A DNA stretch of 64,000 bases from JAGNZR01 sp051656905 (GCA_051656905.1 JBOFJQ010000019.1:1-64000); one strand, 5' to 3'; shown: positions 36,599 through 45,050, counted from the stretch's first letter. Made by a program: numbers and translations. The notes: generated from the letters alone by a model not told the origin.

Positions 36599-37009
36599 TT
36601 ATTCTGGCTTAAAAGTAACTTTGTCTAGCTTAGTAGGATAGAACTTTTTGATTTTCTCTACCATACCTCTAGGGATTTCAAAAGATTCACTTCTGTCTGC
36701 TTCAAATACGGTTTCTAAGTAGTCAAAAGCAACCCAAGGATTGATTTTGTCTCCACAAGTAAAAACGTCCACAGCAGCATAACCATATTCTGGCCAAGTG
36801 TGAATTGCTAAGTGTGATTCTGAAATGATAACAGCACCAGAAACACCGTAAGGGTTAAAATGATGGAACACAGAATTTACTATTGTAGCGTCAGCTCTTC
36901 TAGCAGCTTCATTCATAAATTTTTCTACTAGAACTGGATCTCTCATGATATCTTCGTTGCAATTATAAAATTCAACAAGTATGTGTCTTCCAAGAGTTTC
37001 TAATTTCAA
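36599..37009 (-). CDS. speD: S-adenosylmethionine decarboxylase proenzyme (SpeH/SpeD class 1B)
   Basis: A 136-residue proenzyme. ESHLAIHTWPE contains the self-cleavage site (E64-S65, S65 becoming the pyruvoyl group), with H70 and C85 (FTCGD) as the other catalytic residues. It makes decarboxylated SAM for SpeE. It is the first gene of speD-speE-permease. The upstream promoter on this strand is TTGACA-17-TAAAAT. Confidence 0.94.
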   Translation of the reverse strand: MKLETLGRHILVEFYNCNEDIMRDPVLVEKFMNEAARRADATIVNSVFHHFNPYGVSGAVIISESHLAIHTWPEYGYAAVDVFTCGDKINPWVAFDYLETVFEADRSESFEIPRGMVEKIKKFYPTKLDKVTFKPE

Positions 37010-37058
37010 TTAAAACGCCTCCTTAAAAAGTAATATATAAATTTAAAATTCACACAAT

Positions 37059-37087
37059 ATTTTATTAGAAAAATGAAGAAATGTCAA
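37059..37087 (-). promoter_or_regulatory. Promoter of the speD operon
   Basis: On the minus strand TTGACA (37087-37082), a 17-base spacer and TAAAAT (37064-37059), 50 bases before the speD start. Confidence 0.75.
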
Positions 37088-37235
37088 TTGATTTTTTCAA
37101 ATAAAAGAGGTATACTGAACTATGTATAATATAGAAAATCTGCATATTTGAGATGAAAATAAAAGTAAATAAGTGACTTAATAAGGGATATAAAAAATGA
37201 TTAGTAAAATTTATGCAGGATAAGGTAGGTATGAT

Positions 37236-38612
37236 TTGAATATGACTGAAAGTAAAAACGTAAATGATTGTAAAGATAAAGGCACGGATAAGATAGGAAA
37301 AGAGTTTGAGAAAGATAGTGTTATATTAACAATTTTAAAATTCAGTATTCCTTCTTCAATTGCCTCAATAATCTCTTTGTTGTGTGTACTAACTGATAGA
37401 TATTTTATAGGTCAAGTAGCTGGAAGAACAGGGATGAGTGCAATAGCAATAGTATATCCTTATGTTGTTCTAATTAACGGTCTGACTTTTCTTTTTTCTG
37501 GAATTGGTATATTAGTAGGAATTAAACTTGGTGAGAAGAATAGAAGAAGTGCAGAAAAATACTTAGGGGTTACTATGTACTGGATATTCTTGTTTGGATT
37601 CTTATTGATAATGGTTCTTTATATATTTGATCATGAGTTTTTAAAATTTTTAGGGGCAACTTCAACTAACTTAGAAGATGCACAGCAGTATACTAAATTT
37701 ATAATACCCAGCGCAATATTCCAAATTATTTTAGGGCAAGTAGCTCTTTTACGTTCTATTGGACAACCGAATCAAGCAATGTTAATTAATATATATGCAG
37801 CAGTATTGAATATTATACTGGATTATATTTTTGTAATAAAATTAGGCTATGGAATAAGTGGTGCAGCATTTGCAACCCTGATTTCAACAGGAGTAGCCAG
37901 TTCAATATTTTTAAATTGTATTATAAAATCAGATATTTTAAAATTAAGACTTAGTAATATGAAGCCAGATTTTAAAATTTTAAAAGAAGTTTTTAAGATA
38001 GGTAGTCCAAGGCTATATAACCAAATTTTACAAGGGATGGCTATGGTAGCAACCAATAGAAGTGCTGGAGTATATGGTGGAGAAATAGCAACGGCAGCAG
38101 TTGGAATAATTTCTATTGTAAGAACAACAATAAATACTTCAATGCAAGGTTTTAGCCAAGGAACAGTGGCTATTACATCGTATTATTTCGGAGCTAAAAA
38201 ATATAAAAAATTAAAAGAAGTATTTAGAATTCAAATCATAGTAGTTACAGTTGTAACTATTGTTTTAGTATTGCTAATGATGATTTTTTCAGAAAATATA
38301 GTAAGATTTTTTGTTAAAAATGATCCTGAATTAGTAAGAGAAGCAGCTTTTGGAATGAGAATGAACCTGTTCTTAATGGTTTCAACAGCGATATTTTTAG
38401 CTTGTAATAATTTTATGCAATCAATAAAATTAAGTAGTTTATCTACAAAATATTTTGTAATAAGAGTTTTGCTACTTAATATAGGATTTATCTATTTGTT
38501 TGGATACCTGTTTGGACTAAAAGGTGTATGGTTAGCCTTCCCAATGTCAGAAACTGTTTCAGCATTTTTTATAATGAGGAGTGTATTAAAAAGGATTAAA
38601 AAGATTGGATAA
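37236..38612 (+). CDS. MATE family efflux transporter
   Basis: A 458-residue, roughly 12-helix protein with the MATE pattern: DRYFIGQVAGRTGMSAIAIVYP in helix 1-2, a mirrored second half, and QGTVAITSYYFGAKKYKKLKE near 305. It exports cationic drugs or metabolites in exchange for Na+ or H+; the substrate is unknown. The start is either TTG 37236 or ATG 37242, both in frame; the ribosome site is weak (AGGT at 37227-37230) and does not decide. No regulator is adjacent. Confidence 0.87.
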   Translation: MNMTESKNVNDCKDKGTDKIGKEFEKDSVILTILKFSIPSSIASIISLLCVLTDRYFIGQVAGRTGMSAIAIVYPYVVLINGLTFLFSGIGILVGIKLGEKNRRSAEKYLGVTMYWIFLFGFLLIMVLYIFDHEFLKFLGATSTNLEDAQQYTKFIIPSAIFQIILGQVALLRSIGQPNQAMLINIYAAVLNIILDYIFVIKLGYGISGAAFATLISTGVASSIFLNCIIKSDILKLRLSNMKPDFKILKEVFKIGSPRLYNQILQGMAMVATNRSAGVYGGEIATAAVGIISIVRTTINTSMQGFSQGTVAITSYYFGAKKYKKLKEVFRIQIIVVTVVTIVLVLLMMIFSENIVRFFVKNDPELVREAAFGMRMNLFLMVSTAIFLACNNFMQSIKLSSLSTKYFVIRVLLLNIGFIYLFGYLFGLKGVWLAFPMSETVSAFFIMRSVLKRIKKIG

Positions 38613-38668
38613 TTGATTAAATAATGAATTAGTTAACTGTTTAAAATATTAAATAAAAAAATAAACTG

Positions 38669-38698
38669 TTGACAATTTAGATAATAAATTTGTATACT
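38669..38698 (+). promoter_or_regulatory. Promoter of the riboflavin operon
   Basis: TTGACA (38669-38674), an 18-base spacer and TATACT (38693-38698), about 24 bases before the FMN aptamer. Confidence 0.8.
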
Positions 38699-38721
38699 AA
38701 GGAAAAGAATAAATTATTATT

Positions 38722-38841
38722 TACTTCGGGGCAGGGTGAGTTTTTTAAATGATTCCCTACCGGCGGTTATAGTCCGCGAGGTTTTCGAACTTGAACTGGT
38801 GCAATTCCAGTACCGACAGTATAGTCTGGATGAGAGAAGTT
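38722..38841 (+). promoter_or_regulatory. FMN riboswitch (RFN element) aptamer
   Basis: The conserved RFN core is complete: TTCGGGGCAGGGTGAG, CCCTACCGGCGGTTATAGTCCGCGA, a variable arm (GAACTGGTGCAATTCCAGTAC), CCGACAGTATAGTCTGGATGAGAGAAG. The closing P1 stem is ACTTC/GAAGT. FMN binding would lower expression of ribH-ribD-ribE-ribBA, by termination at 39034 and/or an effect on translation. Confidence 0.95.
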
Positions 38842-39033
38842 TTAATATTGTATATTTACTTTTTTAAAATTAGAAGTTTAAGTTTGTGATAATAGGGTAT
38901 TTAGAGCAATTACGAATAAATGAAGGGCTTAATGGCGATTTATTTAGAGTATTAGTTTTAAAATGCTAAATTAATTATAACTTTAAATATCTAATCATAA
39001 AAAATAAATGTAGAAGATTAATTGTAAACTCAA

Positions 39034-39058
39034 CAGCCCCAAGAAATTGGGGTTTTTT
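39034..39058 (+). terminator. Terminator in the riboflavin leader
   Basis: CCCCAA/TTGGGG with a GAAA loop and six T. It lies 190 bases after the aptamer and 87 bases before ribH, so it is probably the regulated terminator of the riboswitch. Confidence 0.85.
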
Positions 39059-39144
39059 ATTTTAAAAATTCCATATTATTCTTTAATGACTATAAAGTCT
39101 ATAAAAAATTAAAAAATAATATTATATAAAATGGAGGAATTAAA

Positions 39145-39609
39145 ATGGTAAGAGTTTTTGAAGGAAATTTTGTAGGAAGAGAAATAAGAGTTGGAATAGT
39201 TTGTGCAAGATTTAATGAGTTCATAGGTTCAAAACTTTTAGGTGGAGCCCTTGATGGATTAAAAAGACATGAAGTAGCAGAAGAAAATATAGATATTGCT
39301 TGGGTTCCAGGAGCGTATGAGATTCCATTAATAGCAAAGAAGATGGCAATGAGCGGTAAATACGATGCAGTAGTAACTTTAGGAGCTGTAATCCGTGGAG
39401 CTACGCCTCACTTTGATTATGTTTGTGCAGAAGTATCAAAAGGTGTTGCATCAGCATCTATGGAAACTGGAATTCCTATTATGTTTGGAGTTTTAACAGT
39501 AAACAGCATTGAAGAAGCAATTGAAAGAGCTGGAACTAAAGCAGGAAATAAAGGATTTGAAGTAGCAGTTGGAGCTATTGAAATGGTAAACTTAATTAAA
39601 GGGTTTTAG
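39145..39609 (+). CDS. ribH: 6,7-dimethyl-8-ribityllumazine synthase
   Basis: A 154-residue enzyme joining the pyrimidine and the 4-carbon phosphate to form lumazine, the last step before riboflavin. ARFNEFIGSKLLGGALDGL (about 21-39), WVPGAYEIPL, GAVIRGATPHFDYV and MFGVLT are family motifs. It is first in the operon behind the FMN riboswitch. GGAGG lies 7 bases before the ATG. Confidence 0.95.
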   Translation: MVRVFEGNFVGREIRVGIVCARFNEFIGSKLLGGALDGLKRHEVAEENIDIAWVPGAYEIPLIAKKMAMSGKYDAVVTLGAVIRGATPHFDYVCAEVSKGVASASMETGIPIMFGVLTVNSIEEAIERAGTKAGNKGFEVAVGAIEMVNLIKGF

Positions 39610-39617
39610 GTTATACT

Positions 39618-40781
39618 ATGAATAAAGAGATGGCGTCAAAAGAAGATTTATCTTTTATGAAGATAGCGCTGGAAGAATCTGTAAAAGGGGAAGGGAGAGT
39701 AAATCCCAACCCTTTAGTAGGTGCTGTAATTGTAAATGATGGAGAAATTATTGGAAAAGGGTATCATGAATTTTATGGTGGACCTCACGCAGAAGTGAAT
39801 GCTGTAGCAGACGCTAAAAGAAATCTAATAGCCATGGGAAAAGAACCTGATTTAGAGGGGATGACTATATATGTAACTTTGGAGCCTTGTTCTCATTATG
39901 GGAAAACACCTCCTTGTGCAGATTTAATAGTAAAGAATAGATTTAAAAGATGTGTTGTTGCAGCTATGGATCCTAATCCCAAAGTTTCAGGAAATGGAAT
40001 TAATAGAATAAAAGAAGCTGGTATAGAGGTGGAAGTTGGAATTTTAAGTAATGAATCACATGAGATAAATAAAGTATTTTTTAAATATATTGTGAAAAAA
40101 ATACCTTATATCTTTTTAAAGTGTGGAATTACATTAGATGGGAAAATAGCTACAGAAAATGGTTCTTCAAAATGGATTACAAACTCTAAAGCTAGAGATA
40201 AAGTTCAAGAGTATAGAAATAGATTTTTAGGGATTATGGTGGGAAAAAATACTGTTATAAATGATAACCCAGAACTAAAAACTAAAATGGAAGGGGGAAG
40301 AGATCCTTACAGAATAGTTTTTGATTCTAAACTTGAAATACCAGAAGAGTATAAGATTATTTCTCAAAACTCAGATTTAAAAACAATTATAATAACATCT
40401 GATAAAAATAAAAGTGTAGATGGTGTTGAAGAGTCTGAAAAAAATCTGAAATATAAGAGGTTAGAGACTAAATATGGAGTTAGGTTTATAACTTTTCAAG
40501 GAGATAAATTTGAATTAAATCAAATTTTGGAAGAGATAGGAAAGTTAGGAATAGATGGTGTATTAGTTGAAGGTGGTCAAAGTATAATTTCTCAATTTTT
40601 TAAAGAAAATTTAATAGATGCAGGGGAAATTTTTATAGCTCCTAAAATATTAGGGGATAGCAAAGGGATATCATTTATTAGTGGATTTTCAAGAGAATCT
40701 ATTGATGAGTGCATAAACTTACCAAAAGTAAAGTATAGTCTTTATGATGAAAATATAGGGATTCAATTTGATTTTAATTAA
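39618..40781 (+). CDS. ribD: Bifunctional riboflavin deaminase/reductase
   Basis: A 387-residue bifunctional enzyme. The N-terminal deaminase has HAE (H57, E59) and PCSHYGKTPPC (C91, C100) for zinc; the C-terminal reductase begins near 150 (IFLKCGITLDGKIA) and includes VEGGQSIISQF. It makes 5-amino-6-ribitylamino-uracil phosphate. The ATG at 39618 is 9 bases after ribH with only a weak ribosome site; an ATG at 39630 is also in frame. Confidence 0.94.
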   Translation: MNKEMASKEDLSFMKIALEESVKGEGRVNPNPLVGAVIVNDGEIIGKGYHEFYGGPHAEVNAVADAKRNLIAMGKEPDLEGMTIYVTLEPCSHYGKTPPCADLIVKNRFKRCVVAAMDPNPKVSGNGINRIKEAGIEVEVGILSNESHEINKVFFKYIVKKIPYIFLKCGITLDGKIATENGSSKWITNSKARDKVQEYRNRFLGIMVGKNTVINDNPELKTKMEGGRDPYRIVFDSKLEIPEEYKIISQNSDLKTIIITSDKNKSVDGVEESEKNLKYKRLETKYGVRFITFQGDKFELNQILEEIGKLGIDGVLVEGGQSIISQFFKENLIDAGEIFIAPKILGDSKGISFISGFSRESIDECINLPKVKYSLYDENIGIQFDFN

Positions 40782-40829
40782 AATAAAAAAGTTAATGTTT
40801 AGATACAAAAGGCTATAAAGAGGTGAAAA

Positions 40830-41504
40830 ATGTTTACTGGATTAGTAGAAGAGATAGGAATGGTTTCAGATATAAAGCATAGCTCGAAAGGGGTTAAGCT
40901 AAAAATAAAGTGTAATAAAGTAATTAAGGATGCTAAGTTAGGAGATAGTATTGCTACAAGTGGAGTTTGTTTGACGGTGGTAGAGTTAGGAGCAGATTAT
41001 TATATGGCAGATATAATGAATGAATCCCTGAGTAGAAGTGGATTAAAATCTCTTAAAATTGGAAGTAAAGTTAACTTAGAAAAATCTCTGACATTACAAA
41101 CTCCATTAGGTGGACATTTAGTAACTGGAGACGTAGAGTGCCAAGGCAAAATCATAAAAATAAAAAATGATGGTTTTTCAAAAGTTTATACAATAGAAAC
41201 TCCTAGTGAGTATATGAAGTATATTGTTGAAAAAGGGAGAATAACTATTGATGGAGCAAGTCTTACTCTATCTCTTGTTGAAAAAAATACTTTTTGTGTA
41301 TCTTTAATACCACACACTCAAAAGATGATAACTTTAGGAAGTAATAAAGTTGGTGATTCAGTTAATTTAGAGACGGATCTTATAGGAAAATTTGTAGAGA
41401 AAAGTCTTATAGCTGGTATGGAAAATAATACTATGAAAAAAGAAAATGTAAAAAAAGAGAGTAAGATAAATAAAAGATTTTTGTTGGAAAATGGATTTTT
41501 ATAG
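40830..41504 (+). CDS. ribE: Riboflavin synthase, alpha subunit
   Basis: A 224-residue enzyme of two tandem lumazine-binding barrels: MFTGLVEEIG at the start, SGVCLTVVE, LGGHLVTGDV, then the second repeat GASLTLSLVE and PHTQKM. It dismutates two lumazines to riboflavin. A lysine-rich tail of about 25 residues follows the second barrel. GAGG precedes the ATG. Its position between ribD and ribBA is the usual one. Confidence 0.94.
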   Translation: MFTGLVEEIGMVSDIKHSSKGVKLKIKCNKVIKDAKLGDSIATSGVCLTVVELGADYYMADIMNESLSRSGLKSLKIGSKVNLEKSLTLQTPLGGHLVTGDVECQGKIIKIKNDGFSKVYTIETPSEYMKYIVEKGRITIDGASLTLSLVEKNTFCVSLIPHTQKMITLGSNKVGDSVNLETDLIGKFVEKSLIAGMENNTMKKENVKKESKINKRFLLENGFL

Positions 41505-41552
41505 TTTATTATAGATGTAAGAGATAAAAACTTATTTAAAATTGGAGGATAT

Positions 41553-42755
41553 ATGTTTCACACTGTAGAAGAGGCATTAGAAGATTTAAGAAATGGAAAA
41601 CTTATAGTTGTTGTAGACAACGAAGATAGAGAGAATGAAGGGGATTTAATAGGGGTAGCAGAAAATGTTACTTATGATTCTATAAACTTTATGACAAGAG
41701 AGGGAAGAGGTCTAATTTGTGTTCCTATGACTGAGGGAAGAGGGGAAGAATTAGATTTTAATCAAATGGTTGCTAAGAATACAGATAACCACGGGACAGC
41801 ATTTACAGTTTCTGTAGATTCTGCTGAAGGGACTACAACTGGAATCTCTGTAAATGATAGATTAAAGACAATAAAAGATATAGCTATTTTTGCAAAAAGT
41901 GGCTCAGACTTTAGAAGACCAGGGCATATTTTCCCGTTAATAGCAAAAGAGAACGGTGTATTAGTAAGAGAAGGACATACTGAGGCAGCAGTAGATTTAG
42001 CTAGATTAGCTGGATTTGCTCCAGTAGGAGTAATTTGTGAGATATTAAAAGATGATGGAGAGATGGCTAGAGTTCCAGATCTTGTTCCTTATTGTGAAAA
42101 ACATAATTTAAAAATGATAACAATAGAAGCTTTAGTTGAGTATAGAAAGAGAGAGGAATTACAAACTGTAATAGCAGCAGAGGCGATTATACCTACTAAA
42201 TATGGAGAGTTTAGAATAGTTGGATTTGAGAACCCAATAGACAAGAAAGAGCATATAGCCCTTGTAAAAGGAGATGTGTTTGATCAAGAAGAGGTTTTAA
42301 CTAGAATACATTCTGAATGTTTAACAGGAGATGTTTTAGGTTCTTTAAAATGTGATTGTGGTGGTCAGTTAGATGAAGCTTTATCAAATATTAGTGAAAA
42401 AGGTAAAGGTATACTACTTTATTTAAGACAAGAGGGAAGAGGGATAGGTCTTAATAATAAAATAAAGGCTTACAAACTTCAGCAAGAGGGAGTAGATACA
42501 GTAGATGCAAACTTACAATTAGGATTTGGAGAAGATGAGAGAGATTACTATATTGCCAGTCAAATGCTAAAAGTTTTAGGAGTTAAATCTGTAGATCTTA
42601 TGACAAATAATCATAGAAAAATAAACGGTCTTACAAAATATGGTGTAGATGTTTCTAATAGAGTTGCTATAGAACAAGATAGTAATGTGAATAATTACAG
42701 ATATTTAAAGGCAAAGAAAGAAAGACTAAACCATATGTTAAAATTAGAAAAATAG
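41553..42755 (+). CDS. ribBA: Bifunctional 3,4-dihydroxy-2-butanone-4-phosphate synthase/GTP cyclohydrolase II
   Basis: A 400-residue fusion. The RibB part has DNEDRENEGD (22-31), HTEAAVDLARLAG and the Mg/substrate residues. The RibA part has the zinc cysteines C256, C267 and C269 in CLTGDVLGSLKCDC and the RQEGRGIGL loop. It makes both precursors of riboflavin from ribulose-5-phosphate and GTP. GGAGG precedes the ATG. It is the last gene before a strong terminator. Confidence 0.95.
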   Translation: MFHTVEEALEDLRNGKLIVVVDNEDRENEGDLIGVAENVTYDSINFMTREGRGLICVPMTEGRGEELDFNQMVAKNTDNHGTAFTVSVDSAEGTTTGISVNDRLKTIKDIAIFAKSGSDFRRPGHIFPLIAKENGVLVREGHTEAAVDLARLAGFAPVGVICEILKDDGEMARVPDLVPYCEKHNLKMITIEALVEYRKREELQTVIAAEAIIPTKYGEFRIVGFENPIDKKEHIALVKGDVFDQEEVLTRIHSECLTGDVLGSLKCDCGGQLDEALSNISEKGKGILLYLRQEGRGIGLNNKIKAYKLQQEGVDTVDANLQLGFGEDERDYYIASQMLKVLGVKSVDLMTNNHRKINGLTKYGVDVSNRVAIEQDSNVNNYRYLKAKKERLNHMLKLEK

Positions 42756-42764
42756 ATTTATAAA

Positions 42765-42802
42765 AAAAGAGAGAAACTTAAAAAATAGGTTTCTCTCTTT
42801 TT
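42765..42802 (+). terminator. Terminator of the riboflavin operon
   Basis: AAAGAGAGAAAC pairs with GTTTCTCTCTTT (12 bp) around an 11-base loop, followed by T. Confidence 0.88.
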
Positions 42803-42893
42803 GATTTTAAGAGATTATATAGTATAAGTACATACAATTAATATACTTTACAAATGAAAAAAAAATTCCGAATAAGATGATTATGAAAAATAT

Positions 42894-42922
42894 TTGACTT
42901 TTTTGAATGGATATTGTACAAT
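42894..42922 (+). promoter_or_regulatory. Strong promoter of a candidate small RNA
   Basis: TTGACT (42894-42899), an exact 17-base spacer and TACAAT (42917-42922). No protein-coding gene starts downstream on this strand before the terminator at 43055. Confidence 0.75.
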
Positions 42923-42928
42923 GTTTTT

Positions 42929-43028
42929 AAGCTTCTAAAAACAGTGCTTGAATTGTTTTTTTTTCATAAACCCCAAAATTATGATAATAATACGACAACA
43001 ATTTGAACAATGGATAGAAGCTCTTTTT
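42929..43028 (+). ncRNA. Candidate structured small RNA
   Basis: Downstream of the promoter lie three nested perfect stems: AGCTTCTA/TAGAAGCT (42930-42937 with 43015-43022), AATTGTT/AACAATT (42951-42957 with 42997-43003) and TCATAA/TTATGA (42964-42969 with 42979-42984). The apical loop is ACCCCAAAA. A CTTTTTAT run follows the outer stem, so the RNA may end near 43028 (about 100 bases) or read on to the terminator at 43055-43080 (about 150). The region is otherwise without a convincing reading frame. The long hairpin recalls 6S RNA, but it is short; the C-rich loop could instead pair with G-rich ribosome-binding sites. Family not identified. Confidence 0.5.
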
Positions 43029-43054
43029 ATTATAATTAAATTTAATGATATAAA

Positions 43055-43080
43055 GAAACCGCAAAAAAGCGGTTTTTTTA
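43055..43080. terminator. Terminator after the candidate small RNA, possibly shared with the deacetylase gene
   Basis: AACCGC/GCGGTT with an AAAAAA loop, followed by seven T on the plus strand; it lies just beyond the stop of the minus-strand gene. Confidence 0.85.
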
Positions 43081-43088
43081 TATTCTTT

Positions 43089-43907
43089 TTACAATTGAGA
43101 AAAAGAACCGATACTATCGTAAGGAGTAAGGTCTATTTTAAAATTCTCTTTAAGATGTTTATCGTCTTTATTGATGTCGTGATTTAGTTCTAGTGAAGGC
43201 TCTAATAATTTCTTTAAAGGCTTCTCAACATCAGGATTAGAGTAATAAGCTTCTTTATTTGTTATTTGTGAAACTGTTTTAAATGTATACCCTTCTTTAA
43301 TTAGATAAGGTATTAAGATTTTTAAAGCTTCGTATGATTTGAAATTATGCTGAAGCGTATGCATAAGAATAATATCATTTTTTTTGACATTTAGTTTGAT
43401 ATGTTCAATTATACTTTGAGAAGTAGTTTTTGAACTCCAATCTAAAGTATCTAAATCCCACATAACAGGTGTTAAATCAAGAGCTGAAGCAATCTTAAGG
43501 CTACGAGAAAAAATACCATAAGGGGCTCTGTAGATTTTTGGTTTTTTACCAATTATGTGGAGAATAGTATTATTTGTACCGTCTAATTCAAATTCTAAAG
43601 TTTTTTCGTCTAATTTAGAGAAGTTAGAGTGTGTGTAAGAGTGGTTAGCTATTTCATGTCCTTCGTCAAAAGCTCTTTTTAGAGCAGTGTGGCTATGTTC
43701 AACTTCTTGACCGATTACAAAGAATGTAGCTTTTATATTATATTCTTTTAGTAAATTTAATATAGAAAGCATTGATGAGGTGTTGGGACCATCATCAAAA
43801 GTAAGGGCAATACTCTTTTCATTAGAATTGCCTTTAGATACTATTTTAGGTAAAGAATAGATATTTAGACTTAAGGATATAAATATTAGTAATATTGATT
43901 TTTTCAT
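43089..43907 (-). CDS. Secreted polysaccharide deacetylase (NodB homology domain)
   Basis: A 272-residue protein with a signal peptide (about 1-18) and the five NodB motifs: TFDDGP (D38, D39), HSYTH (H89, H93 metal ligands), RAPYG, the DWSS segment and LMHT (H183). It removes N- or O-acetyl groups from a polysaccharide, plausibly peptidoglycan or surface glycan. The last 60 residues are charged and unlike the domain. AGGAG precedes the ATG. A 20-bp hairpin lies just upstream, between it and the MORN-repeat gene. Confidence 0.9.
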   Translation of the reverse strand: MKKSILLIFISLSLNIYSLPKIVSKGNSNEKSIALTFDDGPNTSSMLSILNLLKEYNIKATFFVIGQEVEHSHTALKRAFDEGHEIANHSYTHSNFSKLDEKTLEFELDGTNNTILHIIGKKPKIYRAPYGIFSRSLKIASALDLTPVMWDLDTLDWSSKTTSQSIIEHIKLNVKKNDIILMHTLQHNFKSYEALKILIPYLIKEGYTFKTVSQITNKEAYYSNPDVEKPLKKLLEPSLELNHDINKDDKHLKENFKIDLTPYDSIGSFSQL

Positions 43908-43929
43908 TTGTTTGCTCCTAAATATGATA

Positions 43930-43977
43930 GAGATATAACTTTATTTTGAGTGTTAAATCAAAATAAAGTTATATCTC
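43930..43977. repeat. 20-bp perfect inverted repeat without a T-run
   Basis: The arms at 43930-43949 and 43958-43977 (beginning GAGATATAACTTTATTTTGA) are perfectly complementary around GTGTTAAA. No T-tract follows in either direction. It sits between two minus-strand genes. Confidence 0.8.
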
Positions 43978-43995
43978 CTTAAAATGTTAGTTAAA

Positions 43996-44481
43996 TTATT
44001 TTTTTTTATTAATTGGTTTTGGAGAGTTAGCAGTAAAATCATTTTTACCTACTAGCTTGCCTTTATCACTGTAATAGTACCACATACCTATAGCTTTACC
44101 GTAATAGAATTCCCCAGTAATATAAACAGTTCCATTTTCATGATACATGATATATTTTCCATGATCTTTTCCTTTGAAGTAGCTATTTTCCAAAATTTTA
44201 GTTTCGTCATTTTTATATAGAATATATTTACCTGAAAGTTTCCCCTCGTTCCAATTTTCAATGCATTTTAGTGAACCATTTGGATAAAATTGTAGCCATT
44301 TTCCATGAGGTTTTCCCTCTTTATAGAATTCAATATTTTGTCCTCTTCTTACAGTACCAGAAAAAGGGATGTTCTTAGAATTTCTCATAAGGATTGAGCT
44401 AGTTTCTATAGCTTCAGATGACTGCTCACAGAATGTATTTTGAGTAAATAATATGTAAAGAAATAAAAATATATATTTCAT
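43996..44481 (-). CDS. Secreted MORN-repeat protein (YwqK-like)
   Basis: A 161-residue protein with a signal peptide (about 1-18) and four MORN_2-type repeats: EFYKEGKPHGKW, QFYPNGSLK, the GKLSGKYILY and GKDHGKYIMYHENG units, then YGKAIGMWYYYSDKGK. Proteins with such repeats are common in Fusobacteria and are often labelled YwqK-family antitoxins, but nothing here indicates a toxin. Function unknown; likely periplasmic or surface. Transcribed towards the deacetylase gene. Confidence 0.75.
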   Translation of the reverse strand: MKYIFLFLYILFTQNTFCEQSSEAIETSSILMRNSKNIPFSGTVRRGQNIEFYKEGKPHGKWLQFYPNGSLKCIENWNEGKLSGKYILYKNDETKILENSYFKGKDHGKYIMYHENGTVYITGEFYYGKAIGMWYYYSDKGKLVGKNDFTANSPKPINKKK

Positions 44482-44658
44482 AAGTACCTCGTTTGAATTA
44501 TAAAAGTATTGTTATTAAAGTCCAAATTTTTAAATTATTATACTATTCAAAGAATACCATATAAACAATAAAACTACAATATTAATTGTATTATAAAATA
44601 CCTAAAAATAGCTAAAAATAGATTTTGTTAAAGGAAATATTGGAAAAAATATTAAAGA

Positions 44659-44699
44659 AAAAAGGCGATCTATCTACTTAAAGATAAGATCACCTTATA
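44659..44699 (-). terminator. Terminator of rpsT
   Basis: Read on the minus strand, AAGGTGATCTTATC pairs with AGATAGATCGCCTT (with wobble) and is followed by TTTTTTC. Confidence 0.8.
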
Positions 44700-44726
44700 T
44701 ATTTCTATCACACAAATCAAAAAGAA

Positions 44727-44987
44727 TTATAATGCGTTAACTTTAGCAGCTAATCTAGATTTCTTTCTAGAAGCTGTATTAGATTTTAATACACCTTTTG
44801 TAACTGCCTTGTCTAACTCTTTGTAAGCAACTGAAAGAGCTGCGTTAGCCATCTCTGCCTGATTGTTTTCAACTGAAACTAAAACTTTTTTAGTCATAGT
44901 TTTAACTCTTGACTTGATTGCTTGATTTCTCTCTCTGTTTCTCTCTGATGTTAAAATTCTTTTCTTAGCTGATGCTGAATGTGCCAT
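44727..44987 (-). CDS. rpsT: 30S ribosomal protein S20
   Basis: An 86-residue basic protein beginning MAHSASAKKR, the usual S20 start, with the helical RNRERNQAIKSRVKT and KGVLKSNTASRKKSRL segments that bind 16S rRNA. The in-frame ATG at 45002 contains the ribosome site and is not the start; GGAGG lies just upstream of 44987. Monocistronic, with its own promoter and terminator. Confidence 0.95.
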   Translation of the reverse strand: MAHSASAKKRILTSERNRERNQAIKSRVKTMTKKVLVSVENNQAEMANAALSVAYKELDKAVTKGVLKSNTASRKKSRLAAKVNAL

Positions 44988-45021
44988 ATAAAAAACCTCC
45001 ATAAATTTAAATTATCAAAAC

Positions 45022-45050
45022 ATAATAACATATTTGACGTCATAAGTCAA
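45022..45050 (-). promoter_or_regulatory. Promoter of rpsT
   Basis: On the minus strand TTGACT (45050-45045), a 17-base spacer and TATTAT (45027-45022), about 35 bases before the rpsT start. Confidence 0.75.

Noticed and set aside
42929..43028. 6S RNA identity for the small-RNA candidate
   Set aside because: The nested hairpin is similar in outline, but the length (about 100-150 bases) is below the usual 160-200 and I could not see a clear central bubble; kept as an unnamed small RNA.
42948..43187. A 79-codon plus-strand open frame near the candidate small RNA
   Set aside because: It crosses the terminator at 43055 and runs antisense into the deacetylase gene; composition is not protein-like and it has no ribosome site.
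43996..44481. Toxin-antitoxin module suggested by the YwqK-antitoxin label
   Set aside because: The protein has a signal peptide and MORN repeats, and no toxin-like gene is adjacent; the label is only a family name.
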